A stretch of 64,000 bases of DNA. It comes from Niastella sp. Its GTDB lineage: Bacteria > Bacteroidota > Bacteroidia > Chitinophagales > Chitinophagaceae. Position numbers and translations under genes: made by a program. Positions 51,598 to 59,930 of this stretch are shown here, piece by piece (within the stretch, counting starts at the first letter, position 1; each line of letters starts with the position of its first letter). The notes below the pieces were generated by a model. It saw only the letters and a program-made list of their open reading frames with translations, was not told the origin of the DNA and searched no databases. The stretch is taken from assembly GCA_017744515.1 (NCBI GenBank), contig JAGIBF010000031.1, positions 25,096-89,095 of the forward strand, read 5' to 3'.

Positions 51598-52662
51598 TCA
51601 AACTACGACGATGCCACCACTGTTTTGTGCGGACGAAAATAATACCCGGACATTGATCAGGTAAGTTCTTCCTTTTACGAGCGGGAGCCTGATGCGGGCG
51701 TTTTTGTCGGTGCCGCTATCGTCATCGCCTGCGAGGTGGATGACTTGTTTTTTTACCTGTTCGGATATTACCATTACGGTGTCCATTTCTCCAAATGTCT
51801 GAATGGTATACTTGCGGCTAATGGTGGGGGTAAAGGTGAAGTCGGCCTGCCCACCCGATAAAGCGGCAATGGGTACAGATTGTAAAACGCTCAGTTTGGT
51901 GATGGTGGCAGGCTTAATGGGTGGATAAATAGACCTGACGCCGGCAATGTCCTGCGGTGATAATACGCCGGGCGGGAAGATGCCTTGCTGATAAGGCGCA
52001 GGCGCCAGTATAAGGCCAGGGCCAAATTCATATTCCATGATAGAGGCGGGGTCCCACTGAGAACCATTCAGTCCGTTGGGCGATAGCTTGCTCAGGATAT
52101 TCGATTGGATAGAGCTTACTGACCAGTTGTTGGGTGGTCCTGAAAATTCAGCGATCACGGCATCGGTATTCCAGGAGATGCCTGCAAAAGGGCTTTGGTG
52201 TTCGTGCTGAAAGCCAAGGGTATGGCCTATTTCATGTAAGGCGGTCGTTTTGCCATAGGTGGTGGTGAGGTCCCAGCCAAAGTTCATCGTGCGGTTGGGC
52301 CTGGCGATCGTCAATACATCCCTGCCTACATACGACCAGGAGCCATCGGTTTGGTCGAACCCGATCCTCACCATCGACTCTTCCACGTTGGTCACTTCGG
52401 TAAATGTAAGGCCGATGCCCAATGCTTTCCAGTCTTTGAACGATTGTCTCACTACATCACACTGTGCTTTGGCGCCTTCGATGAACATGTATTTGATGTC
52501 GGTGCCATTGACCCACTTTTTATTATTGCTCAGGATAAAGCCCGCCCTTGCCTCGGAAACGCCGGGATCAAAGGTTTGCACAATGGGCTGTGGTTGTGAG
52601 CAGAGTTTCTTTGTAGCATATTCGGGTGCAGCTGCTTTTTTCGCCGCTTTTTTCTTAGCCAT
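51598..52662 (-). CDS. Astacin/matrixin-like zinc metallopeptidase with Lys-rich N-terminus
   Basis: A 354-residue protein. The first 20 residues are Lys/Ala-rich (MAKKKAAKKAAAPEYATKK) and do not form a signal peptide. The peptidase domain (about residues 40-235) has the full zinc site ALHEIGHTLGFQHEH (His143, Glu144, His147, His153) and a Met-turn SIMEYEF (Met209), with QDIAGVRSIYPP closing the domain. This is the metzincin pattern of astacin (M12A)/matrixin-like enzymes. The C-terminal about 100 residues form a beta-rich module (FTFTPTISRKYTIQTFGEMD) like a pre-peptidase C-terminal or CBM-type domain. Such enzymes are normally secreted, so the missing signal is odd. Confidence 0.85.
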   Translation of the reverse strand: MAKKKAAKKAAAPEYATKKLCSQPQPIVQTFDPGVSEARAGFILSNNKKWVNGTDIKYMFIEGAKAQCDVVRQSFKDWKALGIGLTFTEVTNVEESMVRIGFDQTDGSWSYVGRDVLTIARPNRTMNFGWDLTTTYGKTTALHEIGHTLGFQHEHQSPFAGISWNTDAVIAEFSGPPNNWSVSSIQSNILSKLSPNGLNGSQWDPASIMEYEFGPGLILAPAPYQQGIFPPGVLSPQDIAGVRSIYPPIKPATITKLSVLQSVPIAALSGGQADFTFTPTISRKYTIQTFGEMDTVMVISEQVKKQVIHLAGDDDSGTDKNARIRLPLVKGRTYLINVRVLFSSAQNSGGIVVV

Positions 52663-52776
52663 ACCTTAAACGTTTAGATTTTATCAAAATGGTTGTAAAG
52701 ATGAGCTAAGGAGACAGGGCATTGCAATGTGATTTTCCTGCTTTTTCGGGCAGGTGTTTTCACGGGTGGCGCCGGC

Positions 52777-52808
52777 TCAAAAATAAAAGCGGCGCCCGTG
52801 GGCACCGC
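52777..52808 (-). terminator. Rho-independent terminator of the SusC/SusD/MetX-like operon
   Basis: On the minus strand a GC-rich stem (52808-52801 with 52796-52789, one mismatch) is followed by TTTTATTTTTG. It lies 37 bases past the MetX-like stop codon. Confidence 0.75.
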
Positions 52809-52845
52809 CTTATGAAGTGTCTATATCCTGGATCTAAAAACTCCT

Positions 52846-53925
52846 TTATTTCTTAGCTGATATTTCCAGCAGCTCCTTCAGGTACATATCCCACATGGGA
52901 GGATTGGAGTGTGTTCCATGACCTGTTGTTTTTTCGGAGGTAGGGATCAGGATATACCTGCCTTTAGGTATTCTTTTGATCACCGGCTCCATCAGGTTCA
53001 GCTCCGGAGGATTGCATTCGTCATCAGCAGAATTGACAGCAAAGATGGGCGCTATGATCTTTTCTGCCTGCGGCTCCGGATTATAGAAACGTGAGGCATC
53101 CATTGCATAGATCATATCGTTGGCATCGAGGGTAGAGAGGTACCGTGCTTTGGTGCGGGCCAGATTCTCTTCTGCTTTTTCACGGGTGGGAGCACTTCTT
53201 TGCATTTGCCAGGGGGCGCTTACCATGAAGATGAGGGAAGAGATAGCGCCGGTCAAGCCTACTTGGGGTTGACTGGTATACTCACCGCCTTTCCACTCGG
53301 GGTCCATCATGATGAGGTCGATGGCCATTTTACGCGTCATACGGTTTCTGCCGGCGATCTCTACAGGCAGACTGGCCAACGGGAAGAGGGCATCCATGAA
53401 GGTAGGATACATCTCGCCCCATACCCAGGTGTGCATGCCTCCCATGGAAGTACCCATCACCAGCCGGAGGTGGTTTACCTTCAGGTGCTCTGTCAGCAGC
53501 ATGTAATCGGCCTTCACCATGTCGTTGTAGGTATACTTGGGAAACTTCATGTGCATACCATCGCTGGGCTTGCTCGATTTGCCGTGACCGATAGCGTCGG
53601 GGAAGATGATGTAATATTTCGTGGCATCCAGCAGCTGGCCGGGTCCGAACAGGTTGCCTGAAAAACGGTCGTTGAAGAACCCGTTGCCGGAACCGGTAGT
53701 GCCGTGCATCACGATCACCGCATTGGTGGTCTTACCGCTTTTGTCTTTCTGCGGTGTGCCCATGGTGTAATAGTGCAGGTTCATCTCGGGCAGCACTTCT
53801 TTGCTTTCAAATTCAAAGTTCTTCACTTTGTAATCGCCTTCCACCGCGGCCGGGTACCTGGCCTGCCCCGTGGCTTTCAAGGCGCATACAACAAGCAATA
53901 CGAAAAGGGAACGTTTCATTGTCAT
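52846..53925 (-). CDS. Exported MetX-like alpha/beta hydrolase
   Basis: A 359-residue protein with a signal peptide (MTMKRSLFVLLVVCALKATG; a second ATG two codons on is equally possible). The fold is that of homoserine O-acetyltransferase-type hydrolases: LHYYTMGTPQKD, AVIVMHGTTGSGNGFF, YYIIFPDAIGHGKSSKP, the nucleophile elbow MGTSMGGMHTWVWGEMYP, IFAVNSADDECNPPE around the acid, and EKTTGHGTHSNP with the catalytic His. True MetX enzymes are cytoplasmic; the signal peptide points to an exported esterase or acyltransferase. It follows the SusD gene on the same strand after 106 bases, including a dispersed repeat, and is closed by a terminator. Confidence 0.87.
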   Translation of the reverse strand: MTMKRSLFVLLVVCALKATGQARYPAAVEGDYKVKNFEFESKEVLPEMNLHYYTMGTPQKDKSGKTTNAVIVMHGTTGSGNGFFNDRFSGNLFGPGQLLDATKYYIIFPDAIGHGKSSKPSDGMHMKFPKYTYNDMVKADYMLLTEHLKVNHLRLVMGTSMGGMHTWVWGEMYPTFMDALFPLASLPVEIAGRNRMTRKMAIDLIMMDPEWKGGEYTSQPQVGLTGAISSLIFMVSAPWQMQRSAPTREKAEENLARTKARYLSTLDANDMIYAMDASRFYNPEPQAEKIIAPIFAVNSADDECNPPELNLMEPVIKRIPKGRYILIPTSEKTTGHGTHSNPPMWDMYLKELLEISAKK

Positions 53926-53952
53926 CGTTTGTTTTTGTGCAGTTTATACCTT

Positions 53953-54022
53953 GTTGTCAGGCTGAGCCCGTCGAAGCCCTTCGACAGGGTTTATCCCGCT
54001 CTGCGGGACTCAGGGTGACAAC
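53953..54022. repeat. Dispersed palindromic repeat, copy 3
   Basis: Begins GTTGTCAGGCTGAGCCCGTC and ends GACTCAGGGTGACAAC; the outer ends are imperfect inverted repeats. The internal GAAGCCCTTCGACAGGG and CCCGCTCTGCGGG form smaller hairpins. It lies between the SusD and MetX-like genes. Confidence 0.8.
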
Positions 54023-54031
54023 GGAATTAAA

Positions 54032-55462
54032 TTAAAATTTGTCCCACCACAATTTGGTCTCGAATTTATCTCCGCCAATGTCACTGGCTGCCTTGGTATA
54101 GTTGGCGCCATTGAGCTGCTGCTCGTTGCCAGGGTATGCCAGCCTGTTGGGGAATCCTGTTCTGGCTTGTAATGGTAAAGGCATTTGCGGATAATCGAGC
54201 CTTCTCAGCTCTACCCATCCGTCATAAGGACGGTTGTACAGGGCAATCCATTTCTGGAAGCCGATCTTTTGTCTCCAGGTACCCGTAGCGGTCGTATAGG
54301 CAACATCTGCTCTGCCAAGATACGTATCAGCCTCGGCATTGGTGCCGCCCCAGGCAATGATGGAAGCCCTGATGGCATTGTTATAATGTCCTTCAGCAGT
54401 GCCTGTCACCGTGTAGCCACGTTCGATGGCTTCTGCGCGGAGGAATTCTGTCTCTACATAATCGGCCATGGTATGAGGAAAATCGGGCGCATAAAATTTA
54501 GCGCCGGGTTTGGATACGGTAGCAAAGCTCACCACCTGACCTACTACGGCGCCTACATACTGGCCCACATTGTTGACACCAAAATACTGTGGCTTGCGTG
54601 GGTCGGACATATTGTTCAATACATCCATCAGGTCTTTGGCTGCAATGAAATCTGAACGTCCGGATGTTACCAACTGATCATACAACGGGTTGTTGTTGGG
54701 TGGGCTGGCGAGGTATTTGAATACGGTGTTATCCGCAGCGGCGCTGATCGCATTCGGGCTGGCGGCCTCGATTGCCGCTTTAGCGGTTGCATTGTCTACG
54801 TCGGCGATCACGATGGCCAACCGCATGTAGAGGGTATTGGCAAATTTGATCCATTGGCCTACGTTGCCTGAGTAAAAGAAATCTTCAGTAGCTACAAAAC
54901 CTGCACTGGCCGTGTTCAACTTGCCGATATCGGCAGCGAGCCTTTTCAATATATCGGCATATACCGTTTTGGCATCATCGTATACCGGGAACAGCTTGGT
55001 GTCGTCCAGCGCATCCGTGTAGGGTACATTACCAAAGGTGTTGACCAGTACGCCCCAGGCGTATACTTCTATGATATCGAGCATGGCCAGTTGGTTGGCT
55101 TTTACGCCATCGGTAAGGGTCAGGTCGGCAGTCACCAGGCGTTTGGCATCCCTCAGGTCATTGATCACGTCGCGGTACATGCGTGTCCACCAGGCCGTAT
55201 TGATCGCCCGGGTAAGAAAATCGTATTGTGCTTCTTCCTGGTTGGTGGCCTGGCCCCAATGTTTTACCACATGCCTGAATACGTTTGCATTCACACTGGC
55301 GGTAGCCATGCCATCGGAGAGCGTTTTTACGGCATTGTTGAACAAGGTGCCGGCAGGTACTGCGGATGGTCTTTTGGTCTCTGTATTAAACTGCTCGATA
55401 TTCTTTGTACAGGAAGCCATCAGCAGCAACGCGGGCACCAATATCTTATATAATGTTTTCAT
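54032..55462 (-). CDS. SusD/RagB-like outer-membrane lipoprotein
   Basis: A 476-residue lipoprotein (MKTLYKILVPALLLMASC, lipidated Cys at residue 18). Helical TPR-like SusD segments are visible: VFRHVVKHWGQATNQEEAQY, LAMLDIIEVYAWGVLVNTFG, GNVPYTDALD, WIKFANTLYMRLAIVIADVD, and C-terminal YTKAASDIGGDKFETKLWW. It matches the SusD-like group 2. SusD proteins sit on the cell surface as a lid on the SusC transporter and bind oligosaccharides or peptides. The SusC partner is directly upstream, separated by a 92-base gap that carries repeat copy 4. No glycosidase belongs to this operon, so the substrate may not be a glycan. Confidence 0.93.
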   Translation of the reverse strand: MKTLYKILVPALLLMASCTKNIEQFNTETKRPSAVPAGTLFNNAVKTLSDGMATASVNANVFRHVVKHWGQATNQEEAQYDFLTRAINTAWWTRMYRDVINDLRDAKRLVTADLTLTDGVKANQLAMLDIIEVYAWGVLVNTFGNVPYTDALDDTKLFPVYDDAKTVYADILKRLAADIGKLNTASAGFVATEDFFYSGNVGQWIKFANTLYMRLAIVIADVDNATAKAAIEAASPNAISAAADNTVFKYLASPPNNNPLYDQLVTSGRSDFIAAKDLMDVLNNMSDPRKPQYFGVNNVGQYVGAVVGQVVSFATVSKPGAKFYAPDFPHTMADYVETEFLRAEAIERGYTVTGTAEGHYNNAIRASIIAWGGTNAEADTYLGRADVAYTTATGTWRQKIGFQKWIALYNRPYDGWVELRRLDYPQMPLPLQARTGFPNRLAYPGNEQQLNGANYTKAASDIGGDKFETKLWWDKF

Positions 55463-55480
55463 AATTATAATTTAAGTTCT

Positions 55481-55550
55481 GTTGTCAGGTTGAGTCCCGC
55501 GGAGCGGGATAAACTTTGTCGAAACCCTTCTACAGGCTCAGGGTGACAAG
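55481..55550. repeat. Dispersed palindromic repeat, copy 4
   Basis: Begins GTTGTCAGGTTGAGTCCCGC and ends GGCTCAGGGTGACAAG. Relative to copy 3 the middle segment is arranged differently (CCCGCGGAGCGGG near the left end), but the outer ends agree. It lies between the SusC and SusD genes. Confidence 0.8.
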
Positions 55551-55554
55551 GTCA

Positions 55555-58500
55555 TTAGAATTTTACCTTAAGGTTTAAACCAATGGTGCGTGAAGTGGGA
55601 TAGGCGCCGCTCTGGTTGCCCTGTACATTACCGGCAGACAGTGTTTCTTCCGGATCGGCATAAGGCACATTTTTGTGGATGAGCCAGAGGTTGCGGCCGA
55701 TCAGTGATACATCGATTCCTTTGATGTATTTCTTCACACCACTCAGCACTTTGGAAGGAATGGTATAGGTAATATTGGCTTCCCTCAATTTTACGTAGCT
55801 GGCATCATATACAAACTCCGACTGAGGTAACAGCACCGTATTGTTGGCATACGCTATGCGGGTAGCATTCGGATGACCATCTGCAGTGACACCATCGAGG
55901 ATCACACCGCCACCTTGTGCCAGCGTATTACGCTTGGGATTGCCCAGGTCGTTGTTGCCGGTTGTTTCACGCAGCACACCAGCCTGCGTACCATAATACA
56001 TATCCAATGAGAAGATGTCGCTGCCTTTGCGCACATCTACGAGGAAGCTCAGGTTGAAATTCTTATACCTGAAGCTGTTCAATACGCCGCCAATCCAATC
56101 AGGGTTTACGTTACCGATGATGTTATTGGTAGTGGTAGACAGCACATAACCTCCGGCTGCGTTCACGAGCCTTTGGCCATTCACATACTGGAAGGTATTG
56201 CTTTGCAATTCTCCATATGGCCGTCCAAGCGTTGCATTCAGCGTTACACCGCCCTGGAAGGAAGCGATCTGGAGGTTTTTACTGTTGTCATACAGCTCAA
56301 CCACCTTGTTCCTGTTGCGGGTGAAATTGACATTGACATTCCAGGAGAAGTTCTTGTTGCTGATGGGTGAACCGAACATAGACAGCTCGATACCTTTGTT
56401 CTCCACATTACCTGCATTGATGAACTTGCCTGTGTAGCCCGTGCTGGCAGATACTGCTACAGCAAAGATCTGGTCGATCGTGTTGGTCTTATAGTAAGTT
56501 ACATCAAAGCCGATACGGTTGCGCAGGAAGGCCATTTCCAAACCGATCTCACGGCTGTTGGTCCTTTCCGATTTAAGGGCGATATTGTTTTTGGTGCTTG
56601 GCAACGAGAAAAGAATATAGCTGCCCATGGGGTTGGGTTGGTCATACACATCGCTGATAGATCCCCAGGGAGCATCGTTACCCACCGTAGCGTAGTTGGC
56701 CCTTAACTTACCAGAGGTGAGCCAGCTAATGTTCTCGAGGTGCTTGGAGAAAACCCAGCTACCTGAAACCGCATAATATAAATAGGAGTTAACTGTTTCT
56801 GGCAGGGTTGATGAACGGTCATTGCGAATGGTGGCATCCAGTGTCAGGAAATCCCGATAGGTGAGGGTGGCGCCGCCGAAGTAACCATCCACTGCTTTGG
56901 GTTGATAAGCTTCATTGGTAGCAGTGATGGTACCCCTTGAGTTACCAAGATAGTACAACTTGGGAATGATGAGTCCGCCGGAGGTAGATCCGGAAATGCT
57001 GCTCAATGAATTTCTGCGGAGGTTGATACCTGCGAGGCCGCTGAACTTAAAGTCATCGTTGATGTCTTTGGTCACGGTAGCCAGCAGGTCGTAGTTGGTT
57101 TCATTGAAAGCCCTGTTGGTCCTCGAGTAAGATGAAACACCGATGCTTCCAGCAGCTGTTCTTTCTTCCTGCAATTCATTGTAGTTGTCTACTGCAACGC
57201 GGCCCATGATATTGAGCCAGTCGGTAACCTGGTAGTTCAATGCCACGTTTCCAAATGTGCGGGTACGGGTATCTGTTTGATAGTTTTCATAGATGGTCCA
57301 GTACGTATTGTTGTAGAATGCTGGTACCAGGCCGCTGGCCACCCGGGGATCTTTCCAGTTCCAGGTCACGTTTTGTCCGGTACGAAAGTAGGCATCGCGC
57401 TGCTCCATCATATCAACAACAGAAGTGCCATACTGGCGGAGCGTAACGTTGATGTTGCGACCGCCGTCATAACCGGTCCCGTAGCGGCCCTTGCCATCTA
57501 CTTTGGAATAGTTGACCATCGCGCTCGCAGTCAGTTTATCGGTTAATTTATAACTGGCAGCGAAGTTGATGATGTTCTTCAGGATACGGCTATTGGGCAC
57601 GATACCTTTTTCTTCGTTGCGGGTGTAGCCCAGTTTGAAGAACCCTTTATCATTGGTGCCATCCATGAAGATGCTGTTGTTGGTAGACAGGGAGTTTTCA
57701 AATAGTGACACTGGTCCGTTCTTTGCAGCTACCCACGGCTTCATTTTTTTGTAGTAGGGAGAAGTAGGGTCGAAGGCGTCCCAATGGTATACCATCAGCG
57801 TAGGATCGTATTTAGGTCCCCAGGAGCGCACTGCTTCTGTAGGAGAGATAAGGTCTTTTACACCATCACCATCCACGTCGGCCAGGTAGAAACCATTCTG
57901 GTCGAGCGGGGTAGAACGGCCGCCACCATATTCTTCCTGCAATTTTACATAGGTCGTTTTATCAACAGTGCCTACTATCACACCTGAGTTGAGGGTGACG
58001 TTAAAGCCGGACTTCGCTTTTTTGGTGGTGATCATGATCACACCGTTGGCAGCACGGGAACCGTAGAGAGCTGTTGCGGCTGCGCCTTTCAATACGTTGA
58101 TGGATGCAATATCGTCGGGGTTGATATCGCCTGCAGCATTGCCATAATCGTAACCACCACCGCCGCGTTGCTGGCCACCGGAATTATTGGTTGAGTTGTC
58201 GATAGGCACTCCATCGATCACAAACAGGGCCTGGTTATTACCCGACAAAGATTTGGAACCACGGATCACTACGTTCACCGACCCACCAATGCCGTTGCCC
58301 TGGGTGATCTGCAGACCGGATATTTTACCGGAAAGACCACTGGCCACGTTGGCAATCCTTGTTTTGTTTACATCATCGCCGCTGATCTGCTGCGCAGCAT
58401 AGGGGAGTGTGTTCTTTTCACGGCGAATGCCATAAGCAGTTACCACTACACTCTCCAGTTGTTCATTGGATTTTTTCAGTGTAACATCTGCACGCTGAAG

Positions 58501-58764
58501 ACCACTAAGACTGATTTCCTGTGTTACAAAACCTACGGCTGATACCACCAGTGTTCCACTACCTGAGGAAGTGATGATGAATTCGCCATTGTCTTTGGAA
58601 ACAACGCCGCCGCTTTTTCCTTTTACATTAATAGAGGCGTTAGGAATAGGAGCGCCGGTTTCATCGACGACTTTTCCGGGGAGGCTTGTTGACTGCGCCA
58701 TAGAAATGAGGCTGACGCAACATAAAATACCAAGCAGTGAAAGGATGGTGATTCTCCTTCTCAT
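55555..58764 (-). CDS. SusC/RagA-type TonB-dependent outer-membrane transporter
   Basis: A 1069-residue transporter with a signal peptide (residues 1-23). An N-terminal carboxypeptidase-regulatory-like domain (about 28-110; GKVVDETGAPIPNASINVKG) precedes the TonB-box region QLESVVVTAYGIRREK. The plug domain (about 125-240) has VNVVIRGSKSLSGNNQALFV and DGVPIDNSTNN, and a 22-strand barrel follows to the C-terminal Phe (IGLNLKVKF). It imports a ligand held by the SusD partner using TonB energy. It heads the operon SusC-SusD-MetX-like hydrolase. No sigma/anti-sigma pair is adjacent, so regulation is not evident. Confidence 0.95.
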   Translation of the reverse strand: MRRRITILSLLGILCCVSLISMAQSTSLPGKVVDETGAPIPNASINVKGKSGGVVSKDNGEFIITSSGSGTLVVSAVGFVTQEISLSGLQRADVTLKKSNEQLESVVVTAYGIRREKNTLPYAAQQISGDDVNKTRIANVASGLSGKISGLQITQGNGIGGSVNVVIRGSKSLSGNNQALFVIDGVPIDNSTNNSGGQQRGGGGYDYGNAAGDINPDDIASINVLKGAAATALYGSRAANGVIMITTKKAKSGFNVTLNSGVIVGTVDKTTYVKLQEEYGGGRSTPLDQNGFYLADVDGDGVKDLISPTEAVRSWGPKYDPTLMVYHWDAFDPTSPYYKKMKPWVAAKNGPVSLFENSLSTNNSIFMDGTNDKGFFKLGYTRNEEKGIVPNSRILKNIINFAASYKLTDKLTASAMVNYSKVDGKGRYGTGYDGGRNINVTLRQYGTSVVDMMEQRDAYFRTGQNVTWNWKDPRVASGLVPAFYNNTYWTIYENYQTDTRTRTFGNVALNYQVTDWLNIMGRVAVDNYNELQEERTAAGSIGVSSYSRTNRAFNETNYDLLATVTKDINDDFKFSGLAGINLRRNSLSSISGSTSGGLIIPKLYYLGNSRGTITATNEAYQPKAVDGYFGGATLTYRDFLTLDATIRNDRSSTLPETVNSYLYYAVSGSWVFSKHLENISWLTSGKLRANYATVGNDAPWGSISDVYDQPNPMGSYILFSLPSTKNNIALKSERTNSREIGLEMAFLRNRIGFDVTYYKTNTIDQIFAVAVSASTGYTGKFINAGNVENKGIELSMFGSPISNKNFSWNVNVNFTRNRNKVVELYDNSKNLQIASFQGGVTLNATLGRPYGELQSNTFQYVNGQRLVNAAGGYVLSTTTNNIIGNVNPDWIGGVLNSFRYKNFNLSFLVDVRKGSDIFSLDMYYGTQAGVLRETTGNNDLGNPKRNTLAQGGGVILDGVTADGHPNATRIAYANNTVLLPQSEFVYDASYVKLREANITYTIPSKVLSGVKKYIKGIDVSLIGRNLWLIHKNVPYADPEETLSAGNVQGNQSGAYPTSRTIGLNLKVKF

Positions 58765-59164
58765 TGAGCAAGTTTTTGGTTAAACAAAAAATGGTTGATC
58801 ACACCAACAGGGTCGGTATGTTTAGGCAAGTGTTACGCACACTAAAGCTGAAATTCCATAGTAAGGTGGTTACGGCCAGGCAATCTGCAAGTGATTATGA
58901 GATGGATGTCAAAGGATGAATAACTGTGGTAAACTTAGACACAACAGCCCAATATTACTAAATCATTATTGATTGGAAGTTACCAGATATTAACCCGGCG
59001 ATGAAACAAGCGTATATATGAAATATTTTAATCTGCCTTTAATCGCCTGATAGGGTTAAGGTTAGCAGCTATTATTGATTATATGCGGCATGTTGCTAAT
59101 GTAATAATTAGCAACATGCCGCTCAACTTTTCATGAGCGGGTATACAGGCTGGTTGGGGAGCAA
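58765..59164. other. SusC upstream region with a 16-bp-stem hairpin
   Basis: Four hundred bases without a recognisable gene between the SusC start and the frameshifted gene. The main structure is a perfect inverted repeat at 59085-59100 and 59107-59122 (arm GCGGCATGTTGCTAAT) with a 6-base loop. No T-run follows on either strand within a few bases, so it is a weak terminator at best; it could be an attenuator or protein site. The SusC promoter must be in the right part, but no clear -33/-7 pair was found. Confidence 0.5.
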
Positions 59165-59426
59165 TTATCTTTTAGCGGCCACTTCATAGCAGCTTGCTTC
59201 GGTACCGTCTTCTTTCAGCATCAGCAGGGAAAGCTTTTGCTGGTTGGCCTGCACCCGCATGATGGTACGGTTGCCATCCCTGAAAAGCGGGCAAACGTTT
59301 GCGCTAACAATAAGTTCATATTGCAGCTTTCTGCGTGTAAGTGTGGAAAAGCATGGGCAGGCATAAAAGTAGTGCTGGCAGGGTTGTACCCATCAGATAA
59401 AAGGAAAATAAATGCACATGGTTCAT
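59165..59426 (-). pseudogene. Small membrane-protein gene with an apparent frameshift
   Basis: From ATG at 59426 the minus strand encodes MNHVHLFSFYLMGTTLPALL and then LLCLPMLFHTYTQK, a good membrane helix, but hits TGA after 37 codons. A shift of one base near 59325-59333 opens a second frame that runs to TAA at 59165-59167: LQYELIVSANVCPLFRDGN, RTIMRVQANQQKLSLLMLK, EDGTEASCYEVAAKR. The total of 262 bases equals 87 codons plus one base. Both parts look like coding sequence, so the simplest reading is one 86-87-residue gene broken by a single indel, or a sequencing error. The function is unknown. It starts 14 bases after the response-regulator stop. Confidence 0.5.
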
Positions 59427-59439
59427 ACGGCGTTAATAA

Positions 59440-59844
59440 TTAGCTGGCCAACTGGTACATCCGGCGACAGAGCCGGATCATTTCTTCAAACTGGTGAGGC
59501 TTCTGAAAATATTCTCTGGCCCCGTTCTTTTTACAGACTTCCTTATATAAATAAGCATTGGAAGTGCTCCAGATCACAGCAGGAATATGCTGGAAGCGTT
59601 CGTGCAGGCAAAGCTGGGAAAGCACCTGGGCGCCGTTCATATCGGGCATGTTGTAATCCAGCACGATCAGGCAGGGGAGGTTATCATCAGGGCATTTATG
59701 CAGGTAGTTCAATACATCTTTTCCAAAGGATACCGTCTCTACGCCAACAAGTGGTGCTGCCTGGCGAAAGGCTTCTTTCAGTAATTCCTGATCGTCCAGG
59801 TCATCATCGGCCAGTAAAATAAATTTGGGAGGGGTGGTGTCCAT
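59440..59844 (-). CDS. Single-domain response regulator (CheY-like)
   Basis: A 134-residue receiver domain with no output domain: LLADDDLDDQELL (acidic pocket), phospho-acceptor Asp63 in CLIVLDYNMPDMNG, VIWSTSN and REYFQKPHQFEEM with the conserved Lys. The DDDxDD start and NMPxMNG motif are those of Rcp1-like regulators that pair with PAS/phytochrome-type hybrid-family kinases. A PAS histidine kinase is divergently encoded 86 bases away and is the likely partner. The frameshifted small gene follows directly. Confidence 0.92.
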   Translation of the reverse strand: MDTTPPKFILLADDDLDDQELLKEAFRQAAPLVGVETVSFGKDVLNYLHKCPDDNLPCLIVLDYNMPDMNGAQVLSQLCLHERFQHIPAVIWSTSNAYLYKEVCKKNGAREYFQKPHQFEEMIRLCRRMYQLAS

Positions 59845-59930
59845 ATAGAAATGGCCCTCAAGTTAAATTAAAAACCTTTTCCGTAACCAATTTACCTAAC
59901 TTCCATTATCAATTTCTTTTCTCAATTCAT

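Noticed and set aside
59237..59443. 68-codon plus-strand frame near the CheY-like gene
   Set aside because: It is antisense to the more convincing broken minus-strand gene at 59165-59426.
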